NCBI RefSeq assembly: GCF_001625085.1
Contig: NZ_BDAW01000019.1
Span: 62,001 to 126,000, forward strand
Origin: Nocardia acidivorans NBRC 108247
GTDB taxonomy: Bacteria > Actinomycetota > Actinomycetes > Mycobacteriales > Mycobacteriaceae
Direction of reading: 5' to 3'
Length of the DNA stretch: 64,000 bases
Shown: positions 11,588-19,234 of the stretch, piece by piece
Position numbering within the stretch: position 1 is the stretch's first letter
Layout: every line of letters starts with the position of its first letter
The notes under the pieces: model-generated
What the model saw: the letters and a program-made list of their open reading frames with translations, nothing else
Databases searched by the model: none
Told to the model about the DNA's origin: nothing
Program-made: the position numbers and the translations under genes

Positions 11588-13195
11588 ATGAAACTCACCA
11601 GGGGTGGTCATGCGCCGGTACCGACATCGCTTCTGACGGTTGTCCTTTCGTGGCAGTCCGATCATGAGGTGGATGCGCACGCCTTGCTGCTGTCCGACGG
11701 CGGGCGGGTGCGCTCGGATCGCGATTTCGTCTTCTTCAACGCGCCCCGGCACGTGTCCCAGGCCGTGACCTTGGATCCGGAGCCGGATCCGGGCACGGCC
11801 AGACTCTCGGTCTCACTCCCGCGCACCGAATCCGAGGTCGAGCGGATTGTGGTGACCGGGTCGGTGCCCGATTCCTTCGCCGCGGTGCAGGGTCTGATTC
11901 TCACGGTCTTCGACCACAATCGACCCGTCGCCTGGTTCGAGATCGCCGAGGCGGAGCCGGTGCGCGCCATGATGTTCGGTGAGTTCTATCGGCGCGAGAG
12001 CGGATGGCGTTTCCGGGCGGTCGGACAGGGTTGGGCGAGCGGCCTGGCCGGGATCGTCACCGAATTCGGCGTCCGCGTGGACGATCCGGGCGAGGTGGAG
12101 CGGCCCGTACCCCCTCCCGCGCCGATGCTACCGCCCAATCCGGAACGGCCGGACTGGCATCCGGATCCCGAGGGGCCGGGCCTGCGCTGGTGGGATGGTC
12201 AGGCGTGGACGGCCACGACACGGCCGGCGGTGTCCGGCGACGCCCGGCATTGTTCGCGCTGCGGGCGGTCCCGGCGCTGGCGCTTGTTCGGCGGCCCCGC
12301 ACTGTGCCGCGACTGCACCGAGGAGATCGAGGCGTATCTGTCGGGCTGGCGCGGGCGGGCCGAACGGGTGCTGCGCACGGGCGGTCCGCGCGGCGACGAC
12401 TGGGAGGGGCTGTGGACGGCGCTGCGCTATCAGCGAATTGACGCCGCGGCCGGTGCCGGGGCGTTGAAACCGCTGGCGCACGACCATGTGGAGCGGCTGG
12501 TGGCATTCGCGTTCGCGGACGGCAGTATCGAACAGTCCGAGATGGACGAATTCGATGCCGCGATCACCGCGCTCGCGCTGGACGGCCCGCTCATCGAGGA
12601 TCTGCGCCGCCGAATGGGCCGCGGCCGCATGCTGACTCGGCTGCGCGGCGGTGAGCTGCCGATCCTGGGCGCGACCGGACTGCACCTGGATCCGGCCGAG
12701 CAGCTGCACCTGAATGTCCCCGCCATTCATATTCGTCAACTGGCGCGCGGCCCCAAGCTCACCGAGGGCCGCCTCATTTGCAGCAATAAGAAGCTGCGCT
12801 TCACCGGCCCGGACACCGGCACCGAAATGCCCTGGGCACGAGTGGTTTCGGTGACCACCACGAGCGGTCGCGTGGCGGTGTCGGCCACCTCGGCGCGCGG
12901 TGGCGCGGTCTTCGAGGTCGCCGATCCCGATCATGTGGCGGCCACCATGGAGGGTGCGCTGCGGGTGGCCAAACGCCTGGCGCTGTCCCCCGGCCGCCGG
13001 GACACGCGCAGTATCTCGCAGGAGATCAAGGCCCAGGTCTGGCAGCGCGACGGCGGTAAATGCGTCGAGTGCGGCGACAGCCACTATCTCGAATTCGACC
13101 ACATCATCCCGCTCAGCCGCGGTGGTGCGACCAGCGCCGCCAACCTCCAAATCCTGTGCCGCGCCTGCAATCGCGCGAAGGGTGCCAATATCTGA
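11588..13195 (+). CDS. TerD-domain / HNH-endonuclease multidomain protein
   Basis: A 535-residue fusion. Residues 1-165 form a TerD (tellurium/stress) domain: DAHALLL, DFVFFN and the hallmark GWRFRAVGQGW. Residues 188-212 (HPDPEGPGLRWWDGQAW) are a DUF2510 membrane/partner module. C222, C225, C240 and C243 make a four-cysteine zinc ribbon. Residues about 290-360 are helical with an acidic ADGSIEQSEMDEFD segment resembling TerB-like helices. Then comes a beta-rich stretch (LTEGRLICSNKKLRF) resembling a PH-like domain. The last 49 residues are a complete HNH nuclease: CVECG, the DHIIPLSRGG metal loop, NLQILCRACN. TerD domains bind calcium and are known to associate with DNA-processing partners in Ter stress systems; here the nuclease is on the same chain. 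ATG 11588 starts the TerD homology; the frame's upstream part is spurious. Confidence 0.85.
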   Translation: MKLTRGGHAPVPTSLLTVVLSWQSDHEVDAHALLLSDGGRVRSDRDFVFFNAPRHVSQAVTLDPEPDPGTARLSVSLPRTESEVERIVVTGSVPDSFAAVQGLILTVFDHNRPVAWFEIAEAEPVRAMMFGEFYRRESGWRFRAVGQGWASGLAGIVTEFGVRVDDPGEVERPVPPPAPMLPPNPERPDWHPDPEGPGLRWWDGQAWTATTRPAVSGDARHCSRCGRSRRWRLFGGPALCRDCTEEIEAYLSGWRGRAERVLRTGGPRGDDWEGLWTALRYQRIDAAAGAGALKPLAHDHVERLVAFAFADGSIEQSEMDEFDAAITALALDGPLIEDLRRRMGRGRMLTRLRGGELPILGATGLHLDPAEQLHLNVPAIHIRQLARGPKLTEGRLICSNKKLRFTGPDTGTEMPWARVVSVTTTSGRVAVSATSARGGAVFEVADPDHVAATMEGALRVAKRLALSPGRRDTRSISQEIKAQVWQRDGGKCVECGDSHYLEFDHIIPLSRGGATSAANLQILCRACNRAKGANI

Positions 13196-13420
13196 CCGCT
13201 CCCGGTGCGCCCCATTGCGCAATCCCCGACCACGCTGTCGAGGGACCGTCACCCGGCCGGTTCACCCCGGCACCGGCCGATGACCTGACTCAATCCTCGG
13301 CGATCGCCGTGCGGCGCGGTATCCGGAATCCCCCGGAGACTCCCCGGATTCACCCCCGCCCACGGCAGGAGGCCCCTGATACCCGAGACAACTCACCCTC
13401 GCTATCGCGACGCATCCCTC

Positions 13421-13571
13421 CGTCATCCCGGCATGTTTTTGGCCGGGATCCACACGGGCCGAGGTGGATCCCGGCCAAAAGCGCGCCGGGATGACGGGGG
13501 CGGTTTCCACCGGGATGACGGGGGTCGGCTGCGTCAGGGATGACGGAGCGGTTTCCGCCCGGATGACGGGG
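13421..13571. repeat. Dispersed palindromic repeat, copy A, with short 3' sub-repeats
   Basis: Two 33-base arms (13421-13453 and 13464-13496) are inverted copies with three mismatches, flanking a 10-base loop; each arm runs from CGTCATCCCGGC to GGCCGGGATCCAC. Three further GGGATGACGG-type units follow to 13571. The same element recurs at 20647-20735 and 53248-53337. All copies lie between converging genes. The surrounding gap 13196-13572 holds no gene. Confidence 0.9.
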
Positions 13572-13572
13572 G

Positions 13573-14382
13573 TCAGTTGCGACGGAGGCGTTGCACCGCG
13601 GGTTCGGCGCAGAATTGCTGGGTGGCGTCTTCCGGAGTGAGGCCCATGGTGTTGAGGCCACCGGAATCCGTTGCGGCGCAAGTGGTTCCTGCGACCTTAC
13701 CGGTGCCGTCGGCAATCGGGCGCACCTGGGCGGTGAGCAGGGGCTGGAGTTTGTCGGCGACGAATGTCCAGAATTGGATATCCCAGCTGGCGTAACCGAT
13801 GCGGGCCGAGACCAGAACGTAGTTGGCGGCCGAGGTATCCATGCCGACCCCGGAGAGTTCACCGGCGCGGTGGTAGTCCAGGGCGTCGCCGGTGACGTGG
13901 TAGATGGCGTAACGAGCATTGGCGGTGGTCAGCGCCAGCGGGATGATCAGCTCATCGCGGCCGTCATTGTCCAGGTCGCGAAGTTTCGGAACGGTTCCGG
14001 AGGCATCGGTATCGGGTTCGACAATGGTCTGGCGCACGCGATGTCCGTCGTCGAGCACGGTGACGGTGGTGACCACGTGCGCGCGACTGCCGGTGTGCCG
14101 GACTTCGAAGGCGAGTCCGGCGGGATCGTGGGATCGCAGGAGACAGTCGGGAACCGTTGCGGCCGTTCCGATATCCCCGCAGGGCGCGAGCGAGGCAGCC
14201 GGGTCCGCGCCGGGCATTTCGGTGCTGGGCGGCGGTTCGGCGCCGAGGGTGGCGGTGGCCGAGACCACCGGCAGCGCGCTCACCTCGAGCGTGGCGGCGG
14301 GTGCGTCGCTGTCTCGGTGTGCGCAGCCCGTCAGCAGTAGTGCCGAAACCGCGGCAGTACCGACCGCAAGGTTCCTCCACAT
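13573..14382 (-). CDS. Secreted lipoprotein of unknown function
   Basis: A 269-residue lipoprotein. The signal peptide MWRNLAVGTAAVSALLLTGC ends in a lipobox (LLTG before C20), so it should be anchored at the outer face of the membrane. The mature part begins with a low-complexity Ser/Ala/Pro stretch. It contains LRDLDNDGRDELIIPLA, a DxDxDGxxD-like calcium/FG-GAP motif, then beta-rich sequence with two cysteine pairs likely to form disulfides. It resembles no characterised family that I can name. ATG 14382 is chosen because it gives a proper signal peptide. Confidence 0.75.
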   Translation of the reverse strand: MWRNLAVGTAAVSALLLTGCAHRDSDAPAATLEVSALPVVSATATLGAEPPPSTEMPGADPAASLAPCGDIGTAATVPDCLLRSHDPAGLAFEVRHTGSRAHVVTTVTVLDDGHRVRQTIVEPDTDASGTVPKLRDLDNDGRDELIIPLALTTANARYAIYHVTGDALDYHRAGELSGVGMDTSAANYVLVSARIGYASWDIQFWTFVADKLQPLLTAQVRPIADGTGKVAGTTCAATDSGGLNTMGLTPEDATQQFCAEPAVQRLRRN

Positions 14383-14417
14383 ACCGGCGAGGATAGCGGT
14401 CCACCGTCGCCAACCGG

Positions 14418-14455
14418 ACATTATGTGCACAGCTGCGCACCTAATGTCTTATACT
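14418..14455 (+). promoter_or_regulatory. ArsR-type operator and promoter of the MFS-arsR operon
   Basis: Bases 14418-14447 form a 30-base palindrome matching its own reverse complement at 26 of 30 positions; the core is GTGCACAGCTGCGCAC flanked by ACATTA and TAATGT. A TATACT -10 hexamer follows at 14450-14455, 7 bases before the ATG at 14463, so the transcript is probably leaderless. An operator overlapping the -35/-10 interval fits repression by the metal-sensing ArsR encoded second in the operon. Confidence 0.75.
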
Positions 14456-14462
14456 CGACCGC

Positions 14463-15737
14463 ATGCTCGATGCCCTGCGAGACCGTCGATTCCGGCGACT
14501 CTTCACCGCACAGGTGGTCGCACTGATCGGCACCGGCCTGCTCACGGTGGCACTGGGACTGCTCGCCTACGATCTGGCGGGCGCGCACGCGGGCGTGGTG
14601 CTGGGCACCGCCCTCGCGGTCAAGATGATCGCGTATGTGGTTGTCGCACCGGTGATTTCGGCCCTCACCGCACAGGTGCCGCGCACCGCGCTCCTCGTCT
14701 CGGCCGATGCGATCCGGGTGGTCATCGCACTGCTGCTGCCGTTCGTCACGCGCACCTGGGAGATCTACCTGCTGATCGCGCTACTGCAATCGGCCTCGGC
14801 GACCTTCACCCCCGCGTTCCAGTCGGTGATCCCCACCGTCCTGCCGGATGAGCGGCAGTACACCCGCGCCCTCTCGCTGTCGCGTCTGGCCTACGACATG
14901 GAATCCCTGCTGAGCCCGATCCTGGCCGCGGCCGCGCTGACGGTCATCAGCTATCACTCGCTGTTCCCCGGCACCGCAGCGGGTTTCGTGGTGTCGGCGA
15001 CCATGGTGTGGCGCGCCCGCCTGCCCCGTCTCACCGATGACGGCTCCGGCCCGTTGCGGGCGCGGATCACCCGGGGCGCGCGCCTCATGCTGAACCGCCC
15101 GGTATTGCGCGGCCTCCTGGCCATGAATCTGGTTGTGGCGGCCGCGACCGCACTGGTGCTGGTGAACACCGTCGTCTACGTGCGCGAGCGGCTCGGCGGC
15201 TCGAATACCGAGGTGGCGCTGGCCCTGGGCTGCTTCGGATTCGGTTCCATGGTGGTGGCCCTGGCACTGCCGCGGGCGCTGGCGGAACTCTCCGATCGCC
15301 AAATCATGCTGACCGGATGCCGCGTACTGCCGCTCGCGCTCGCGCTGGCGGCGCTGATTCCCGCGATGACCGCACCGGCGGGCGCGAGGGCGCAGACCTG
15401 GAGCGGGCTCACCCCGGCCGAGGGCGGCGCACTGCTCGCCCTGACCTGGATGGCGCTCGGCGCGGGCGTCTCGATGATCACCACGCCGTCATCGCGCCTG
15501 CTCCGCGCCGAATCGGATTCCGCTTCGCGCACCGCGGTTTTCACCGCGCAGTTCTCGCTCTCCCACGCGTGTTTCCTGCTCACCTATCCGATCGCCGGGG
15601 TGCTCGGCGCATTGGCAGGGTTGTCGATCACGGCGGTCACCCTCGCGGTGATAGCTACACTGGCTGCTACGACGGCCGCGCGGGTGTGGCCCGCGTCCAT
15701 ACCGGTGGGCGGCGAAGTGGTGACCGCAGGAGGGTGA
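14463..15737 (+). CDS. MFS efflux transporter
   Basis: A 424-residue 12-helix major facilitator protein of the small exporter (MFS_1/MFS_3) type. The first helix starts directly at MLDALRDRRFRRLFTAQVVALIG, a typical opening for this family. It overlaps functionally with the ArsR-family regulator that begins 3 bases after its stop. Since that regulator has a complete alpha-5 transition-metal site, the transporter is likely to export a divalent metal or metal chelate; the transporter sequence alone does not show the substrate. Confidence 0.85.
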   Translation: MLDALRDRRFRRLFTAQVVALIGTGLLTVALGLLAYDLAGAHAGVVLGTALAVKMIAYVVVAPVISALTAQVPRTALLVSADAIRVVIALLLPFVTRTWEIYLLIALLQSASATFTPAFQSVIPTVLPDERQYTRALSLSRLAYDMESLLSPILAAAALTVISYHSLFPGTAAGFVVSATMVWRARLPRLTDDGSGPLRARITRGARLMLNRPVLRGLLAMNLVVAAATALVLVNTVVYVRERLGGSNTEVALALGCFGFGSMVVALALPRALAELSDRQIMLTGCRVLPLALALAALIPAMTAPAGARAQTWSGLTPAEGGALLALTWMALGAGVSMITTPSSRLLRAESDSASRTAVFTAQFSLSHACFLLTYPIAGVLGALAGLSITAVTLAVIATLAATTAARVWPASIPVGGEVVTAGG

Positions 15738-15740
15738 AGG

Positions 15741-16115
15741 GTGGCGAGCAAGCGCGAGGCGAAGGCGCCCTCGATCGCCGCGCCCAGTCTCGCCCACCGC
15801 ATCGATCCGGATCAGGCTCGCCTGGACGCCGCCACCGCGACCTTCCGCATGCTCTCGGATCCGACTCGGCTGCATATCCTCTGGATTCTCGCAGCCGGTG
15901 AGGCCGATGTCAGCGCGCTCACCCGGGCGTGCGGCGCATCCCGGACGGCGGTCAGCCAGCATCTGGCCAAACTGCGGTTCACCGGACTGGTGGAGACCCG
16001 GCGCGATGGTCGCCGCATCATCTACCGCATTCGGGACGGGCATTTGGCGCGCCTGGTGCGCGAGGGCCTGAACCACGCCGATCATGTGGTCACCGGCGAA
16101 CCCACGCACGAATAA
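15741..16115 (+). CDS. ArsR/SmtB-family metal-sensing repressor
   Basis: A 124-residue winged-helix repressor. LSDPTRLHILWIL and CGASRTAVSQHLAKLRFTGLV are the DNA-binding helices, followed by the wing DGRRIIYRI. The last helix reads DGHLARLVREGLNHADH, which is D-x-H-x10-H-x2-H, the alpha-5 site of CzrA (Asp84, His86, His97, His100) and SmtB. This predicts zinc, cobalt or nickel sensing with derepression of the upstream MFS gene. The alpha-3 CxC site of arsenic/cadmium sensors is absent (one isolated Cys). GTG at 15741 lies 3 bases from the MFS stop and shares its AGGAGG-like site. Confidence 0.9.
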   Translation: MASKREAKAPSIAAPSLAHRIDPDQARLDAATATFRMLSDPTRLHILWILAAGEADVSALTRACGASRTAVSQHLAKLRFTGLVETRRDGRRIIYRIRDGHLARLVREGLNHADHVVTGEPTHE

Positions 16116-16130
16116 TTCACCCTCCGACGG

Positions 16131-16167
16131 AGATCCCGGCCGTCCGCGTACCGGGATGACGGGAGCG
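16131..16167. repeat. Degenerate remnant of the dispersed palindromic repeat
   Basis: A short GATCCCGG...CCGGGATGACGGG inverted pair 3' of the ArsR gene matches the ends of the 33-base-arm element found at 13421, 20647 and 53248, without the central GGCCAAAA part. Confidence 0.5.
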
Positions 16168-16213
16168 TTCTCCTGGTCAGTGGGACGTACTCTCGCGACC
16201 TGCCGCTGCGCAC

Positions 16214-16241
16214 TTGACGATATGCCTAGTCGAAATAGTTC
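16214..16241 (+). promoter_or_regulatory. Probable promoter of the monooxygenase gene
   Basis: TTGACG (16214-16219) and TAGTTC (16236-16241) are spaced by 16 bases. CTAG tetrads at 16227 and 16241, each followed by wCGAA, form a direct repeat across the -10, a possible regulator site. A GAGAGGG ribosome site follows before the ATG at 16265. Confidence 0.45.
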
Positions 16242-16264
16242 TAGACGAAGTCGAGAGGGCACGC

Positions 16265-17878
16265 ATGCATGCCAGCGCGGAGCAGACCGGTCAATACGAT
16301 GTGATCATCATCGGCGCGGGATTCGCCGGGCTCTACGGTGTCCATCGGGCGGCCCGCGCCGGACTGAATGTGCTGGGCCTGGAGGCCGGCGAGGATGTCG
16401 GCGGAACCTGGTTCTGGAACCGCTACCCGGGCGCGCGCTGCGATGTGGAGAGCGTCGACTACTCCTACTCGTTCGACGAGGAGTTGCAGCAGAGCTGGAC
16501 CTGGACCGAGCGTTTCGCCGCCCAGCCGGAGATCCTGGCCTACATCAATCATGTGGCCGACCGCTTCGACCTCAAGCGGCGCTACCGCTTCGAGCAGACC
16601 GTCACCGCGGCCCGCTTCGACGACGACACCGCGATCTGGACGCTGACCACCGCCTCGGGCGAGGAATTCCGTTCCCGCTTCGTGGTTTTCGCCACCGGCT
16701 GCCTCTCCGCGCCGATCAAGCCGAATATCCCGGGCGTGGAAACCTTTGCGGGCGAAGAGCTTTTCACCGCTCGCTGGCCCGAGGAAGGCGTGTCCTTCGC
16801 GGGTAAGCGGGTCGGCGTCATCGGCACCGGTTCCTCGGGGATTCAGGTCTCCCCCATCATCGCCCGGGAAGCGCAGGCGCTCAACGTCTTCCAGCGCTCC
16901 CCCAATTTCAGTGTGCCGATGCCGAATCGGCCGTGGACCGACGAAGAGCAGACCCAGATCCGCGCCACCTACCGGCAGCGCCGGGAGAAGTCCTATTACG
17001 CCCCGGCCGCCACCCCGCACCCCAGCATTCAGACCAAGGCCCTGGAGCTGAGCGCGCAGGAGCGCGAGGCTGCCATGGAGGATCGCTGGAATGGCGGCGG
17101 CGTGCTCTTCAACAAGGTGTTCCCGGATCAGAACAGCGATATGGCCGCCAATGAGATCGTGCGCGAGTTCGCGGTCGCCAAGATTCGCGCCAAGGTCGAA
17201 AGTCCGGATGTGGCAGCGGATCTCATTCCCGATGACCATCCGATCGGCACCAAGCGCATCTGCACCGATTCGGGCTACTACGAGATGTTCAATCGCCCGA
17301 ATGTGTCGCTGGTGAATCTGCGCCGCGAACCCATCGAGGAGATCACTCCGACCGGTGTTCGCACCGCGGACAAGTTCATCGAGATCGACACCCTGGTCTA
17401 CGCCACCGGTTTCGACGCCATGACCGGTGCGCTGCTGCGCATCGACATCCGGGGCGCGCGCAATACCCGGCTGCGCGATACCTGGGCGGACGGCCCGGTC
17501 ACCTATCTGGGCTTCGGCATTCACGGTTTCCCGAATATGTTCAGCATCAACAGCGTCGGCACCCCGTCGGTGATGGCGAATATGGTGCTGCATTCCGAAC
17601 AGCAGCTGGACTGGGTGCTCGCGCTGATCGAGCACTGCCGCGCACTGGGGATTCGGCAGGTCGAGGCGCGCGCCGAGGCCGCGGCCAAGTGGACCGATCA
17701 CCTGATGGAGGTCGCCGAGGGCACGCTGTTCGTGAAGGCCAACTCCTGGTACATGGGCGCGAATGTGGAGGGTAAGAAGCGCGTATTCATGCCGTACATC
17801 GGCGGATTCGGCAATTACCGCCGCTTCTGCGATGACGAGCGCGAGAACGGCTACCCGAATTTCGAGCTCGGCCGATAG
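16265..17878 (+). CDS. Flavin-containing (Baeyer-Villiger-type) monooxygenase
   Basis: A 537-residue class B flavoprotein monooxygenase close to cyclohexanone/phenylacetone monooxygenases. IIIGAGFAGLYG is the FAD Rossmann motif, the YPGARCDVES segment is typical of this group, and VGVIGTGSSGIQ is the NADPH Rossmann motif. The BVMO fingerprint FxGxxxHxxxW reads FAGEELFTARW, so the usual histidine is phenylalanine. A second signature, ATGFDAMTG, is intact. It should insert oxygen into ketones or oxidise related substrates using NADPH. ATG 16265 has a GAGAGGG site upstream and precedes the homologous region by about ten residues. Followed by a strong terminator. Confidence 0.88.
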   Translation: MHASAEQTGQYDVIIIGAGFAGLYGVHRAARAGLNVLGLEAGEDVGGTWFWNRYPGARCDVESVDYSYSFDEELQQSWTWTERFAAQPEILAYINHVADRFDLKRRYRFEQTVTAARFDDDTAIWTLTTASGEEFRSRFVVFATGCLSAPIKPNIPGVETFAGEELFTARWPEEGVSFAGKRVGVIGTGSSGIQVSPIIAREAQALNVFQRSPNFSVPMPNRPWTDEEQTQIRATYRQRREKSYYAPAATPHPSIQTKALELSAQEREAAMEDRWNGGGVLFNKVFPDQNSDMAANEIVREFAVAKIRAKVESPDVAADLIPDDHPIGTKRICTDSGYYEMFNRPNVSLVNLRREPIEEITPTGVRTADKFIEIDTLVYATGFDAMTGALLRIDIRGARNTRLRDTWADGPVTYLGFGIHGFPNMFSINSVGTPSVMANMVLHSEQQLDWVLALIEHCRALGIRQVEARAEAAAKWTDHLMEVAEGTLFVKANSWYMGANVEGKKRVFMPYIGGFGNYRRFCDDERENGYPNFELGR

Positions 17879-17884
17879 CGGACG

Positions 17885-17932
17885 AAAGAACCGGTTCGCC
17901 TCCACATCCCCTTGGAGGCGAGCCGGTTTCTT
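17885..17932. terminator. Intrinsic, bidirectional terminator
   Basis: A 16-base stem AACCGGTTCGCCTCCA (17889-17904) pairs almost perfectly with 17913-17928 around an 8-base loop. It is flanked by AAAGA on the left and TTCTTT on the right, so it can stop both the monooxygenase (+) and the mycolyltransferase (-) transcripts. Confidence 0.85.
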
Positions 17933-17951
17933 TGTGTGCGAAGAACTCCGG

Positions 17952-18989
17952 TCAGGCGGGCAATCCGAGTCCGGCCGCCAGCACCGGCCAGGAATTCTTC
18001 AGGTCATCCTGCCAGTAACCCCAGGAGTGCGTACCGGTCGGAGTGAAGTTGAAGGTGGCCGGAATGCCGAGCTGACCCAATTTCGCCTGCAGATTATGCG
18101 AGCAGTAGTTGGTCGCGGCCTCGAGCGCACCGCCGAGTCCGACCTGATTGACCAGACCGCCCCAGCCGGGCAGGGTGTGCGGACCGTCGAGGGTGTCCCA
18201 CGGACCGGGCAGGCCCGAGCCGCTGGAGATGTACAGGTTCACTCCGCGCAGTTGATCGGCGTGCACATAGGGATCGTTCGCCGCCCACATCGGATCACCT
18301 TGCGGGCCATACATATTCGCCGCATCGCCACCGCCCGCGGCCACCACGGTATTGACGAAGTTCCAGCCGATGGGATCGCTGATCTGCGCGCAGCCGCTGT
18401 ACGAGGCCACCGATTGGTAGAGCCCCGGCGCGGCGATGGGCAGTTGCAGCACCGAGGTGCCCGCCATGGAGAGCCCGGCAATGGCATTGCGCCCGTTGGT
18501 GTTCAGCGCCCGGTCGATGAGCGACGGCAGTTCCTCGGTGAGGAAGGTCTTCCACTTGTTCACGCCCAGTTTCGGATCGGGTTCGCGCCAGTCGGTGTAG
18601 TAGCTGAAGCCACCGCCCACCGGCTGCACCACAGTGACGTTCTTATCGGCGAGGAAGTTCAGCGCATCGGTCTGGCGCTGCCAGGTCGCGGAGTCCTCGC
18701 CGCCGCCCGCGCCATTGAGCAGGTAGAGCACCGGGGCCGGGGCGGAGGTGTCCGCCGGGCGCTGGACGTCGACCTCGATGTTCTTGTCCATGGCGGCCGA
18801 GTAGACCTGGAGTGTGAGCGTGCGGGCATCGGTCGCGGTGCTTTCGACGACCTTGGAACCATCCGGGGAGGTGCCCGAGGGGCTGACCACGGCGGGGGAA
18901 TCGGCGGAGGCGGTGCCCGCGACAATGGGTAGCAGGACAGTAGCGGTCAACGCGATAACCGCGCTCCCCCAGGTCTTCGACAGGCGCAC
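17952..18989 (-). CDS. Mycolyltransferase / antigen 85-like esterase
   Basis: A 345-residue secreted alpha/beta hydrolase of the Ag85/esterase D family (PF00756). The signal peptide ends near AGTASADS. VLYLLNGAGGG, the nucleophile elbow GLSMAGTS, and the C-terminal THSWGYWQDDL histidine region match corynebacterial/nocardial mycolyltransferases, which transfer mycolic acids onto arabinogalactan and trehalose in the cell envelope. Conserved W (DWREPDPK) is also present. It faces, and shares a terminator with, the monooxygenase gene, and is divergent from a serine hydrolase gene. Its presence supports a mycolic-acid-producing host. Confidence 0.88.
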   Translation of the reverse strand: MRLSKTWGSAVIALTATVLLPIVAGTASADSPAVVSPSGTSPDGSKVVESTATDARTLTLQVYSAAMDKNIEVDVQRPADTSAPAPVLYLLNGAGGGEDSATWQRQTDALNFLADKNVTVVQPVGGGFSYYTDWREPDPKLGVNKWKTFLTEELPSLIDRALNTNGRNAIAGLSMAGTSVLQLPIAAPGLYQSVASYSGCAQISDPIGWNFVNTVVAAGGGDAANMYGPQGDPMWAANDPYVHADQLRGVNLYISSGSGLPGPWDTLDGPHTLPGWGGLVNQVGLGGALEAATNYCSHNLQAKLGQLGIPATFNFTPTGTHSWGYWQDDLKNSWPVLAAGLGLPA

Positions 18990-19106
18990 GCGGATGATCT
19001 CCTCTGTAGAAAAATGGTTCTTTCTGGAAGGGTTTCACCCTGCCCTAGTTCACTGTGCATTTGCTGGCCCGAACCTGATCGCCCGCTGAGAGAGCCCGCT
19101 TGACCT

Positions 19107-19173
19107 CTGTCAGCGGCGGCCGTCGGGACTGTCAGCGCACTGTCGGCCGACTGTCAGCGGACCCCGGCAATCT
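19107..19173 (+). promoter_or_regulatory. Phased 11-bp direct repeats (SARP-type activator site) and -10
   Basis: Copies of CTGTCAGCG begin at 19107, 19129, 19140 (as CTGTCGGCC) and 19151, that is spacings of 22, 11 and 11 bases. Direct repeats with 11/22-base phasing just upstream of a promoter are the known binding pattern of SARP/AfsR activators. A possible -10, CAATCT, lies at 19168-19173, about 8 bases past the last repeat, and the serine hydrolase starts at 19235. A SARP-type gene lies just downstream at 20790-24008. Confidence 0.6.
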
Positions 19174-19234
19174 GATTCCAGACCGGATGAGCGACCGCCA
19201 CGAGCCGCTCACCGAAGGACAGGGAGAAACCGAA

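Noticed and set aside
13262..13681. Protein-coding frame across repeat copy A (with PVIPARFWPG-type residues)
   Set aside because: The same peptide appears wherever the palindromic repeat is translated (also at 53250), so it is repeat sequence and not a gene.
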